Source: Ktedonobacterales bacterium (GTDB taxonomy: Bacteria; Chloroflexota; Ktedonobacteria; Ktedonobacterales; DATBGS01). From it: 64,000 nt of DNA. A program made the translations under genes and the position numbers. Shown one piece after another: positions 52,712 through 60,880 of the stretch. Under the pieces are notes generated by a model. It was not told the DNA's origin. It saw only the letters and a program-made list of their open reading frames with translations, and did no database searches. Each line of letters begins with the position of its first letter. Position 1 is the stretch's first letter. Where the stretch lies: assembly GCA_036557285.1 (NCBI GenBank), contig DATBHW010000055.1, positions 62,001 to 126,000 on the forward strand. The letters are read 5' to 3'.

Positions 52712-55700
52712 TTACGGCGCGCCCGCTAAAGAGAGCGGCAGCGTGAACCAGAACGTTGCGCCCTGGCCCGGCTCGTTGGTCACGCCGACCTGCCCCTGAT
52801 GTTGTTCGATCAGCATTCTGGTGATATAAAGCCCCAGCCCCAGCCCTCCGGCAGTGTCGCCCTGTTCCCGCATGCCAGGCACGCGCTGAAAACGCTCCCA
52901 GATGCGCTCCTGGTCTGCGGAGGGTATCCCCGGCCCCTGATCGCGCACCCAGACGCGCGCCTGCCCAGGCGACGAATCTACCCCAACCAGCACTGGCGCT
53001 GTCTCTGGTGAGTATTTCAGCGCGTTCGTCAGGTAATTGATGATCGCCTGTTTGATGAGGTCGTCATCAATCTCCACAAACAGCGCCTGGTCAGCCGGAG
53101 TAAGCATACGGATGACGCGCTCAGGCGTCAGTTTGCGCTGCTCAACCAGCACCTCCTGAACGATAGCGTTCAGATCGACGTGTTGCAGCCGCAGGTCCAG
53201 TTTTCCTTCTTTGATGCGCGAGGCATCCAGCAGGTCTTTAACCAGATGCTCCAGCCGAAGAATCTGGCGCTCCACCGGCATAAGCAGTTCCTGAAGAGAG
53301 GGCAGAACGGTCTGGTGCTTGCCCTCAGACCCTGAGATTCCGAAGAATGCGCGTTCTCGTAAGCGGCGCTGGATCAACTGCACCCCCAGTTTCATGCTTG
53401 CCATCGGGTTTCGCAGTTCGTGGCTCACCATACTCAGGAACGTATCCATCTGGCGGTTGGACTCGTCCAGCGCCAGGGCATGAGCGCGTGCGTCTTCGCG
53501 CTCGTGCAGCAGGCGCTCGCGCTCCACCACCAGCCCCACCAACTGCGCGGTTGCGCCAGCGAGCGCAATCTGCTGCTCCGTGAAGGTCTGCGCGAACCTG
53601 CTGGGGTTAAAGATGACCATCCCAATCATGGCCCCACCTAGCTGCATGGGCGCTACGACAGCCTGGCGCGCCTCAAAGAACGCGGCGAAGTCCTCATAGG
53701 GTGGCTGGGTCACATCCAGCACCAGCGTTTCTCCGGCTGCCAGGCGCGCGAGATGGGTCAGATCGGGGGGCCTATGTACCCAACCAGCGATAATGGTGCG
53801 CAGCTGTTCTTCCTGATCCGACATATAGCCTACTGTCCCCAGTACCTGCATTCCCAGCGTCTGGGGGTCCAGGGTGATGATGCTCGCTACCGGGCAGCCC
53901 AAAAGCGAACAGGCCAGCTCGGCCAGGTGTCGCCCCACCAGCAGCGACTGTTCCTCATTTTGCTGAGGATGCTGCACCAGCAGTTCAGCCATGCGCAGCA
54001 GGGCCTTGAGCGCGTCCTGCGTCTGCTGCTCTAACTGCCGCCGCTCGGTGTCATCATGGAGGACGACAACAGCCCCTATCACGCGGCCTGCCGCATCGGT
54101 CATCGGCGCGCCTCTCAAGTTCACATACACATCGCGGCCATCTCGCCTGCGAAAGATCTGCTCCTCCCCCAGCGTCTCCCCCCGCAGCAATCGGAGCGTA
54201 GAAAACTGGTCCAGGGGAATGGGCTGGCCGTGCTCATCTCGGAGATACAGAGCCTGGAGTCGCTCCTGCGGGGACATCGTATACAAAGCCGATCCGGCAG
54301 GCCAACCCGACAGGGCAACATAGGCCGGATTGGCACGCAAAATCGTCCCATCACTCCTGAAGACAGCCAACCCCTCGTTCATCGAAGTGAAAATGGCTTC
54401 TAACTCTCTGGCGTGCGCGGCTGCTTCGCGCTCCAGTCGTCGCTGATCGGTGACATCATGGATGACTTCGACGGTTCCCATCACGCGACCAGCCGCATCA
54501 GTCAGCGGCGCGCCGCGCACGATCACGTCTCTATCTTGCCCATCCCGACGCCGGAAGATTTGCTCCTGAGTCACTGACTCCCCCCGCAGGTTTTGTGACA
54601 GCGGCAACTGCTCCTGCGGGATGGGCTGGCCCTGCCCATCCCGAATCTGTAAGATCTGATACCGCTCCGCTCGAGGCAAGGCGTGAAGGGGCGAATCAGT
54701 GGGCCAGCCTACCAGGGCCGCATAGGCCGGATTGCTGCGCAGAATGGAGCCATCGGCCCGATGGACGATCAGTCCATCGTTCATCGAGGCGAAGATAGCC
54801 TCCAGTTCCAGCACCCGCGTCCGCAGTTCCTCTTCCAGCCGCCGCCGTTCGCTGATGTCGTCGAAGGTAGCAAAGACGCGATACGGCTTCTGCTCGTTTG
54901 GCCGAAATTCGGGGATGGCTGTCACCTTGAACCAGCGATACGCTTGCTCCTTGGAACTGAAGACCCCGACCACATCACTCACGGTCTGGCCGGAATGCAG
55001 GGCGCGCATCGTCGGGATCGCCGCGCCTGGAAACAGCGAGCCATCTTCGCGGATCACCTTTCGACGTGCGTTTTGCGTCGTGTGCCCCTGAGCCTCTTCC
55101 TCCGTCATCTCCAGCATACGCAGCGCCGCCGGGTTCGCCGAAAGAACCTCGCCGTCGGGTGAGTAATAGATCACCCCTTGCGCCATCGTCTCAAAAAGCT
55201 GGCGATATTGCTGCTCAGATTGCTGAAGCGCCGCTTCGGCAGCTTTGCGCTGGCTGATGTCCTTGATAACCGCGATGAGGTATTCGGGCGCGCCCGCCAG
55301 ATCCCGCTTGAGCGAGCATGTCAGCGAAGCCCAGACCAGGCTTCCATCCTTGCGTATATAGCGTTTTTCAAGGGTATAGGTCGAGATTTCTCCGGCCAGC
55401 ACCTGCTGAAGCGAGACCAGATTGGCGTCCAGGTCTGCGGGATAGGTCAGTTCCTGAAAGGAGAGATTCAGAAGTTCCTCACGAGAATGACCGAGAATCT
55501 CACAGCATTTCTGATTGACGCGCAGCAGACGCCCATCAGGCCGGACGTGGGCCATGCCCACCGCCGCCTGATCGAAGGTGGCGCGAAAGTCTTCCTGGCT
55601 GGCCTGCACATCGGCCCGCAGCTCCTCAAGCCGGGTAATGTCTATATCCACCCCAACCCACTCGCGTACCGTCCCGTCAGCGTCCAGGGCCGGATATGCC

Positions 55701-56077
55701 TGCGCCAGCATCTTCCGGTACTGCCCATCAGCGCGGCGCACGCGATGCTCACGGCGGTATGGGCGCCCGCTGGCAACCGCTGCTGCCCAGTCTGCCAGGG
55801 CGCTCTCGCGGTCCTCTGGATGGAGGGCGGCTAGCCAGCCATTGCCGGTGGCCTCCTCAACAGTCTGCCCGGTGAAGGCGCGCCAGGAGGCGAGGTCGAT
55901 CCCTTCCCCTTGCGCGTCAGCTATCCAATAGACTTGCCCCGTTGCCTGGGCCAGCGCGCGGAAGCGCGCTTCGCTCTGCGTGAGCGGGGCGCCATCGGCG
56001 ACAGAGGAACCTGGCGCAAAAGCGTGCCTGCCGTAAGGTGGAAGCATCGGGAGGGCTGCGTCTGGATCGCTCAGCAT
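52712..56077 (-). CDS. sensor histidine kinase with five PAS domains and a GAF domain
   Basis: A 1121-residue soluble kinase without transmembrane helices. PAS domains are at about 32-155, 160-285, 290-415, 425-555 and 560-690; PAC endings are visible as VGVDIDITRLEE, IAVIKDISQRKAA and FATFDDISERRRLE. A GAF-like domain at about 710-865 precedes HisKA with phosphoacceptor His886 (MVSHELRNPMASM). The HATPase has the N box (YLTNALKYSPE), G1 DQGPGIP and G2 GLGLGLYITRM. PAS4 and PAS5 are close copies, with EQIFRRRDG repeated in both. No response regulator is adjacent. Confidence 0.93.
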   Translation of the reverse strand: MLSDPDAALPMLPPYGRHAFAPGSSVADGAPLTQSEARFRALAQATGQVYWIADAQGEGIDLASWRAFTGQTVEEATGNGWLAALHPEDRESALADWAAAVASGRPYRREHRVRRADGQYRKMLAQAYPALDADGTVREWVGVDIDITRLEELRADVQASQEDFRATFDQAAVGMAHVRPDGRLLRVNQKCCEILGHSREELLNLSFQELTYPADLDANLVSLQQVLAGEISTYTLEKRYIRKDGSLVWASLTCSLKRDLAGAPEYLIAVIKDISQRKAAEAALQQSEQQYRQLFETMAQGVIYYSPDGEVLSANPAALRMLEMTEEEAQGHTTQNARRKVIREDGSLFPGAAIPTMRALHSGQTVSDVVGVFSSKEQAYRWFKVTAIPEFRPNEQKPYRVFATFDDISERRRLEEELRTRVLELEAIFASMNDGLIVHRADGSILRSNPAYAALVGWPTDSPLHALPRAERYQILQIRDGQGQPIPQEQLPLSQNLRGESVTQEQIFRRRDGQDRDVIVRGAPLTDAAGRVMGTVEVIHDVTDQRRLEREAAAHARELEAIFTSMNEGLAVFRSDGTILRANPAYVALSGWPAGSALYTMSPQERLQALYLRDEHGQPIPLDQFSTLRLLRGETLGEEQIFRRRDGRDVYVNLRGAPMTDAAGRVIGAVVVLHDDTERRQLEQQTQDALKALLRMAELLVQHPQQNEEQSLLVGRHLAELACSLLGCPVASIITLDPQTLGMQVLGTVGYMSDQEEQLRTIIAGWVHRPPDLTHLARLAAGETLVLDVTQPPYEDFAAFFEARQAVVAPMQLGGAMIGMVIFNPSRFAQTFTEQQIALAGATAQLVGLVVERERLLHEREDARAHALALDESNRQMDTFLSMVSHELRNPMASMKLGVQLIQRRLRERAFFGISGSEGKHQTVLPSLQELLMPVERQILRLEHLVKDLLDASRIKEGKLDLRLQHVDLNAIVQEVLVEQRKLTPERVIRMLTPADQALFVEIDDDLIKQAIINYLTNALKYSPETAPVLVGVDSSPGQARVWVRDQGPGIPSADQERIWERFQRVPGMREQGDTAGGLGLGLYITRMLIEQHQGQVGVTNEPGQGATFWFTLPLSLAGAP

Positions 56078-56395
56078 AGTCTTCTCTCATCTATCTCTGC
56101 CAGCCTGGCAAACACCTACCTACCGACGGTGTGAGGGAGGGTCAGATGGAGCTATAGCAGCAGCGCATCTGCTTTTTCAGCCTCTCCATCGGTAAAATAG
56201 GGGCCGTTTCCAGGGCAGAGTGTATCTGAAACGCGCAAAAGGACGTTTCAGATACGCCTGCCCCACTTATGTACCAGGCTGCGCAGGTTCAGCACAAAAA
56301 TATGCCTTGCATTGTACGTCATCTCCTCCATTCTCGCAAGAGGCTCTACAATCTGGCGAAGATTACCAACCTGGCGGAGATGCTTCCAGCCCTGC
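56078..56395. other. 318-base gap with a perfect inverted repeat and a possible degenerate ORF
   Basis: GTATCTGAAACG (56222-56233) and CGTTTCAGATAC (56244-56255) are exact inverted repeats 10 nt apart. The following 140 bases read in one frame as KRLYNLAKITNLAEMLPALL but without start context or family match. It may be a remnant of a mobile gene; otherwise only the kinase promoter region is here. Confidence 0.4.
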
Positions 56396-57193
56396 TCAGC
56401 GCAGTTGGCGACAGTCGGTTGGCCCGCTCCCGTTGTGTAGTCCGAGCGCAGTGCTGGTGTGCAGCGGCGCGTGTCCTGCCAGCGATGTCGGGCCTCTGGT
56501 TGTCAGCCCGGTCTGCGAGACATAGACATTGTAGGTGTTCCCATCGGCGGGGAGGATAATGGCGTTGCCATAGGACGCCTCGACAAAAGGATGGAGCCAG
56601 CCCCCCTGGTTCTGGATGGTCTGGAAGAAGTTGTCGTCGCCGCCGTTCAACGGAACGACCGTCTTATACCAGGTGCTTTCCTGGGTCGTGTCGCTGTACT
56701 GGCCCTCCAGACGGGTGAGCTTATAGCCGGTATGCAGGCCCAGGATATTCAGCCAGCCGGGGAAGCGCACGATGTCGCCCTGCAAGAGCCAGCGGTCGCC
56801 GCAGACACCGTCGGTTTCGTGAGTGGTGACGTTGCCATGCTGGTCGTAGAGGGTCAGTTCCACGCTCATGTAATTGGGGACGTTCGCCAGCGCGGTAGCG
56901 CGAACACGGGCTACCAGAATCTCGCTGGTCAGCCCTAGATAGCTCTGGAGGATAATAGCCAGATACAGGAGCGAGATCGCCACCAGCAGCAGCAGGGAGC
57001 CGCTGATTGCTCGCCCATAACCGAAGCGCCTCCTGCGCCGTATGCCGTCTTTGTCGCGTTTGCCGCGTGCTATCTCCGTTGCCACCCAGGCCAGCAGCCC
57101 CACGCCGCACAGGCCAATCAACAGGACGAACACTTGCGGAAGACCAAAATCAAATGGGATCGTCACATCGGCAAGCGGCGAATGAATACCCAT
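56396..57193 (-). CDS. membrane protein with two helices and an extracytoplasmic domain
   Basis: A 265-residue protein. Hydrophobic segments at about 18-40 (VFVLLIGLCGVGLLAWVATE) and 62-85 (SGSLLLLVAISLLYLAIILQ) flank a basic cytoplasmic loop (ARGKRDKDGIRRRRR). The rest (about 90-265) is predicted to lie outside and includes VRATALANVPNYMSVELTLY and VCGDRWLLQGDIVRFPGWLN. Similar proteins are annotated only as conserved hypothetical membrane proteins. No clear Shine-Dalgarno distance choice arises; GAAGGAGGGG lies before the ATG. Confidence 0.7.
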   Translation of the reverse strand: MGIHSPLADVTIPFDFGLPQVFVLLIGLCGVGLLAWVATEIARGKRDKDGIRRRRRFGYGRAISGSLLLLVAISLLYLAIILQSYLGLTSEILVARVRATALANVPNYMSVELTLYDQHGNVTTHETDGVCGDRWLLQGDIVRFPGWLNILGLHTGYKLTRLEGQYSDTTQESTWYKTVVPLNGGDDNFFQTIQNQGGWLHPFVEASYGNAIILPADGNTYNVYVSQTGLTTRGPTSLAGHAPLHTSTALGLHNGSGPTDCRQLR

Positions 57194-57418
57194 GAACCCC
57201 TCCTTCTATCAAATGCACTATTACATGCAGATGTTCTCTGCGAGATCGCTCTAGCAAGCCAGGAAGCATTTCCGGGGCCAATTGTGCCAGGAAGCTGCTC
57301 TTGTTGAGCAGCCGGAAAGAAGCTGTGGCCCGTCCATTATACCAGGGAAGTGATGAAATGGAAGCAGGTGTGGCTGGCGCTTCTACCAAATCTGAGGTGT
57401 TGGCAAGCGAGGCATGGT

Positions 57419-57697
57419 ACTTGTAGCGCCGCCCCCCTTCGGGAAGGGCCGCTTGCCTCGGCTGGGCCTGCGGCCTGGACCGCTTGCGGGAACTGGGTTC
57501 CCGCACTCTCCCTCGCTGCGCTCGGTCGCGCGGTCCAGCCTCGGCATGCTCGCTCCCGTTGGTCGCTCGCGCGTCCCTCCTGGCGGCTCAACGCTGGCCT
57601 GCGGGTACGTTGGCCTGGAGGGCAACCGCTCGCCCTGGCGCAGCGGTGGCCGCCTGGAAGGCGGCGCTACAAGTGACCCCCGATAATTGGTGGAACC
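57419..57697. repeat. MITE-like copy with intact right end and internal insertion
   Basis: It begins ACTTGTAGCGCCGCC, contains the GCTTGCGGGAAC/GTTCCCGCA block shared with 4372-4399 and the common internal module. It ends GCCGCCTGGAAGGCGGCGCT, ACAAGTGACCCCCGATAATT, GGTGGAACC, the right end seen at 7000-7008. The 690-base gap between 57193 and 57883 contains this repeat plus the promoter-terminator unit below. Confidence 0.75.
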
Positions 57698-57743
57698 TGG
57701 CTGGCGCTTCGGTTGGATGATGGGCCAAAAAAACGCGCGCCCG

Positions 57744-57809
57744 TGCTAAAATAAGCTGTTGGATCGTTACTTGTGTATGTAGGCGCAAGGGCTGCCCCTT
57801 GTTTTTTTT
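57744..57809 (+). ncRNA. candidate short transcript or attenuator leader
   Basis: TGCTAAAAT (57744-57752) is an extended -10. A terminator CAAGGG-CTGC-CCCTTG followed by eight T (57786-57809) lies 34-57 nt downstream. A transcript of about 50 nt would end there; readthrough would continue to the nuclease gene. Between them is no ORF. Confidence 0.45.
57786..57809 (+). terminator. intrinsic terminator in the leader of the EEP gene
   Basis: A six-base stem, loop CTGC and eight T. It is followed by a second hairpin GGGCATGC-N5-GCATGCCC (57812-57832) and a 10-bp palindrome GGACATGTCC (57835-57844). Confidence 0.7.
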
Positions 57810-57882
57810 GTGGGCATGCTGCGTGCATGCCCAGGGACATGTCCAGGACAATACTCAGAAATAGAATAGAGGCTCTCTCATA

Positions 57883-58797
57883 ATGATCCGCGTTCTCTCT
57901 TATAATATTCTGGCCGGTGGAACCTGCCGCAGCGACTCACTGAAAAAGATGCTGAAAGCGAGCAATGCCGATATTATAGGTCTGGTGGAGGCTACCGACG
58001 ACCGCCTGGTGGAAGAACTGGCGGATTCGCTGGGCATGGAATATCGCCTGAGTGGCCGGGCGAAAGACCCGGAGGGCCAGCAAGGCGCGCTGCTCAGCCA
58101 CTTTCCCATTCTTTCGACGAAGACCTCTATCACCCCGCTGCTAACCAAACAGCCCCTTTTAGAAGTCGGCATTGAAACGGCTGATGGGCGGCCCCTCACC
58201 GTTTTCGTAGCCCATATGACGGCAGCCTTTAGCAAGGCGTGGGCTGCCAGCCTGAAGCGCCGCCGCGAGATGGCGGAAATCCTGCGTATCATGGCGGCTC
58301 ATCGAGGAACCAACCATCTCTTGATGGGTGACTTCAATGCCATTACCCCAGGCGAGCGCGTCAAGGGGAGCTTGTTTTTACGCTATATGACTGACCCCGA
58401 CCTGTATTATCGTCTGGCGTCGGGCGCGGCGCATGGCCTGCCCAACCTCAACTATGTGCTGCCGCGCCCGCTGCGCTTTGCGAAGCCGCTCTTGATCGCT
58501 GCTCCCAAAAGCCGGGCGCTGTGTGCGCTCTTTGATACTATCGATCCGCTTTATGCGCCGCGCGGCGGCTTTGACCTGCTCAGCCAGGCCGGATATGTGG
58601 ATTGTTTTCGCGCGCTGCATCCCCGCGAACCCGGGTTCACCTGGCCTTCGGCGCTGCCCGCGGGCCGCATTGATTATATCTTTGCCAGCCCAACCCTGGC
58701 CGGGCGGCTTTCGGCCTGCGCGGTGGAGACGCGCGGCGATGACATAGACGGCGCAGCGGCAAGCGATCACCTGCCAGTCTCCGCCGCGTTTTGTTAG
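57883..58797 (+). CDS. endonuclease/exonuclease/phosphatase family protein
   Basis: A 304-residue cytoplasmic protein of the EEP fold. Signatures in order: VLSYNILAGGTC (Asn), IIGLVEATDD (metal-binding Glu), VFVAHMTAAFSK (His), LLMGDFNAITPGE (Asp, Asn), GRIDYIFASP (Asp) and SDHLPVSAAF (Asp-His pair). All catalytic residues are present. Members include exonuclease III, sphingomyelinases and inositol phosphatases; the substrate here cannot be told. Its leader carries an intrinsic terminator, so attenuation is possible. Confidence 0.9.
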   Translation: MIRVLSYNILAGGTCRSDSLKKMLKASNADIIGLVEATDDRLVEELADSLGMEYRLSGRAKDPEGQQGALLSHFPILSTKTSITPLLTKQPLLEVGIETADGRPLTVFVAHMTAAFSKAWAASLKRRREMAEILRIMAAHRGTNHLLMGDFNAITPGERVKGSLFLRYMTDPDLYYRLASGAAHGLPNLNYVLPRPLRFAKPLLIAAPKSRALCALFDTIDPLYAPRGGFDLLSQAGYVDCFRALHPREPGFTWPSALPAGRIDYIFASPTLAGRLSACAVETRGDDIDGAAASDHLPVSAAFC

Positions 58798-58812
58798 ACC
58801 CTTGCGCTGATG

Positions 58813-58821
58813 TGGTATACT
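58813..58821 (+). promoter_or_regulatory. extended -10 upstream of the tRNA gene
   Basis: TGGTATACT lies about 53 nt before the tRNA, with TTGTTA at 58791-58796 as a loosely spaced -35. Confidence 0.5.
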
Positions 58822-58874
58822 TTCTTCTGAGGCCAGGGAGTGGCGTTTCCCCTTGGAACACTGACTCCAGGCGC

Positions 58875-58949
58875 GCGGGAGTAACTCAGGGGTAGAGTTC
58901 CTGCCTTCCAAGCAGGCTGTCGCGGGTTCGAATCCCGTCTCCCGCTCCA
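58875..58949 (+). tRNA. tRNA-Gly, anticodon TCC
   Basis: A full cloverleaf. Acceptor GCGGGAG (58875-58881) pairs with CTCCCGC (58939-58945); D arm with CTCAGGGGTAGAG; anticodon arm CCTGC-CTTCCAA-GCAGG with TCC; T arm GCGGG-TTCGAAT-CCCGT. Discriminator T and an encoded CCA at 58947-58949. Confidence 0.97.
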
Positions 58950-58961
58950 CTCCTCTTCACT

Positions 58962-58987
58962 ACCGGCTCCTTTTGGGGAGCCGGTTT
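58962..58987 (+). terminator. terminator after tRNA-Gly
   Basis: ACCGGCTCC (58962-58970) pairs with GGAGCCGGT (58977-58985), followed by TTGC. Confidence 0.7.
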
Positions 58988-59125
58988 GCTATCCCTTCCC
59001 TGAAGCGAACCTTTCCCGTTTTCGCTGCGATGCCCGCTTTCTCGCATACGAAAGACGTTTCCTTGACAATTATCGTAAGCTAAGTGTGGCCCCTTTGGAT
59101 CTCAATTCGTGCAAGGAGGACCGTT

Positions 59126-59995
59126 ATGAACTCCCAACCGCCATCTGAACAACCGCCATCTGAACAACCGCCATCCGGGCAACCATCCGGGGAGCAACCG
59201 ACCCAGCCTGTATCCCAGCCATTTCAGCCCCCCACTCAGGTGTATCCCCAATCATCTCAACCACTGCCTTATCCCCAATCATCTCAGCCCTACCCCTATC
59301 CCCAATCATCTCAACCGCTGCCTTATCCCCCTCCGTCCCAGCCTTACTCCTATCCCCCAGGGCCACCCAACCAGTGGCAGATGCCTTACCAGCCGCTGCC
59401 GCCACAGATGCCCCCAAAGCGTTCTCGTAGTGCGCTTTGGATTATTCTGGCAGTGGTTGCCGTTGTCGTGATTGGCGGCATCGCGGGGATAGCAGCCATA
59501 GCAGGGAACGGCTCGAAGAACAGCCCTACCACATCTGGCTCGACCCCTGGCGCATCCACCGTGCCAACTGCTGGCCTGACGCCTACCGTTCAGCCAGGCG
59601 TTGGAAACCACAAGGTAGGCGAAACGGTGAGCTACGGCGATCAGTGGCAGGTGACGATCAATACCGTTTCTTCCTATTCCGGCGACCCCAGCCAGTTTGA
59701 CCCGACGCCAGCGGCAGGCAATACCTTCCTGGTTATTGATGCGACGCTCAAGAACCTGCAAAACAAGGCCCAGCCGCTTTCGACGCTCCTTGAGTTTGAA
59801 CTTCGTGATACACAGGGCAATGCGTATGATGAGGGCTTTTTGCCCAGTCTTCAGTTGCCAGACGGTACGATTCCTCCCAATGGCCTGGCGCATGGCACGT
59901 GGGGCTATGAGGTGCCAACGAGCGCCCACACCTTCACGCTCATCTTCAGCGCCGACTTTGGCACAACGACGATTATCTGGGACATTTCCTTATAG
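59126..59995 (+). CDS. proline-rich membrane-anchored DUF4352-like protein
   Basis: A 289-residue protein. The cytoplasmic N-terminal 110 residues are repeats of SEQPPSGQP and YPQSSQPLP units. A transmembrane helix follows (SALWIILAVVAVVVIGGIAG), then a Ser/Thr linker and an exterior immunoglobulin-like DUF4352 domain (VGETVSYGDQWQVTINTVSS, NTFLVIDATLKNLQNKAQPL, FELRDTQGNAYDEGFLPSLQ). AAGGAGG lies 6 nt before the ATG at 59126; the in-frame start at 59084 precedes it. The layout resembles that of the proteins at 32937 and 30147. Confidence 0.85.
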   Translation: MNSQPPSEQPPSEQPPSGQPSGEQPTQPVSQPFQPPTQVYPQSSQPLPYPQSSQPYPYPQSSQPLPYPPPSQPYSYPPGPPNQWQMPYQPLPPQMPPKRSRSALWIILAVVAVVVIGGIAGIAAIAGNGSKNSPTTSGSTPGASTVPTAGLTPTVQPGVGNHKVGETVSYGDQWQVTINTVSSYSGDPSQFDPTPAAGNTFLVIDATLKNLQNKAQPLSTLLEFELRDTQGNAYDEGFLPSLQLPDGTIPPNGLAHGTWGYEVPTSAHTFTLIFSADFGTTTIIWDISL

Positions 59996-60035
59996 CCGTA
60001 GCCCAGGATAACCCTGCGATAGCCCCGTGTTCGTC

Positions 60036-60062
60036 GGGTCGGTCTGATTTCCGGCCCTTTTT
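60036..60062 (+). terminator. terminator after the DUF4352-like gene
   Basis: GGGTCGG (60036-60042) pairs with CCGGCCC (60051-60057) including one G-T pair, followed by TTTTT. Confidence 0.65.
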
Positions 60063-60092
60063 GGCTATAAGGCTTCTTCCTTGAGGCGCCTG

Positions 60093-60101
60093 TGCTATAC
60101 T
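60093..60101 (+). promoter_or_regulatory. extended -10 of the sortase gene
   Basis: TGCTATACT with no convincing -35; leader about 50 nt. Confidence 0.5.
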
Positions 60102-60156
60102 GGAAGGGCGCGGCTAAACCCGCGCAGGATGCTGAAAGGAGACGAAGCCGGGAATC

Positions 60157-60849
60157 ATGGAACCGCGTGAACCCATCCAGCCGCCCAGGCGCGTCATCTC
60201 TCGTGGCATGTGGATGAGCGTCTGGGCTGTCATCGGCCTTGCCGCTGTGTTGTCAATTGGCCTGCCGCTGGCGCTCGCGCCCGACGTGGCCCCGCCTGCG
60301 CAGGCTCAGCAGACTCTCAAAGAGACCGCTGTGGCGACGCCTCCTCCTGCGCTGACGCCAACCCCGACGCCAACTTTCTCTCCGCCGGTCTGGCTCTCCT
60401 CCTCCAGAGCGCAGATCGACGCCAAAGTGATCGGCGTGGGCGAGGATGCGCAGGGCGCAATGGCCGCGCCAAAGGGGCCAAATGATGACCCGATCTGGTT
60501 CACCACGTTCTGGTGGAAATATGGCGCAAAGCCAGGGCAGATTGGGAACGCCGTGATCGCCGGGCATCTTGATCGCAAAGATGGGTCGCCTGCGGTTTTC
60601 TGGCGCCTGCACCTGCTCCGTAAAGGCGATTCGGTCTATGTGCGCACGGCTCAGGGCGTTACATGGCATTATGTTGTCACCGATGTTGAAACCTATCTGA
60701 ATCCCGATACCGGTCCCAACGACCCGGTGTTACAGCACATCTTTGGGCCTGCCACCACCGCCAACCTGAACCTGATCACCTGCGCTGGTGATTGGACCGG
60801 CAAAGAATACACGAAGAAGCTGGTTGTGTATACCACCCTGGTCCCATAG
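60157..60849 (+). CDS. class F-type sortase with Lys in place of the catalytic Arg
   Basis: A 230-residue protein with a cytoplasmic start, one transmembrane helix (MWMSVWAVIGLAAVLSIGLP), a Thr/Pro linker and a sortase domain. The catalytic His is in NAVIAGHLDRKDGSPAVFW and the catalytic Cys in LNLITCAGDW. The position that is normally Arg (in R-(L/V)-V-V-Y) reads TKKLVVYTTL here, so Lys replaces Arg. Sortases cleave a C-terminal sorting signal and join the protein to a surface amine. No LPXTG protein is found in the window. It probably forms a transcription unit with the hydrolase and signal peptidase that follow. Confidence 0.88.
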   Translation: MEPREPIQPPRRVISRGMWMSVWAVIGLAAVLSIGLPLALAPDVAPPAQAQQTLKETAVATPPPALTPTPTPTFSPPVWLSSSRAQIDAKVIGVGEDAQGAMAAPKGPNDDPIWFTTFWWKYGAKPGQIGNAVIAGHLDRKDGSPAVFWRLHLLRKGDSVYVRTAQGVTWHYVVTDVETYLNPDTGPNDPVLQHIFGPATTANLNLITCAGDWTGKEYTKKLVVYTTLVP

Positions 60850-60880
60850 GCGCGGGCAGCGTGAGAAACAGGAGAGCCGC

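Noticed and set aside
58378-58950. 190-residue minus-strand ORF starting MERETGFEPATACLEG
   Set aside because: Its start is the antisense translation of tRNA-Gly, a common spurious prediction, and the rest is antisense to the EEP gene.
59063-59068. TTGACA upstream of the DUF4352-like gene as a promoter
   Set aside because: No acceptable -10 lies 15-19 nt downstream, so it is not listed as a promoter.
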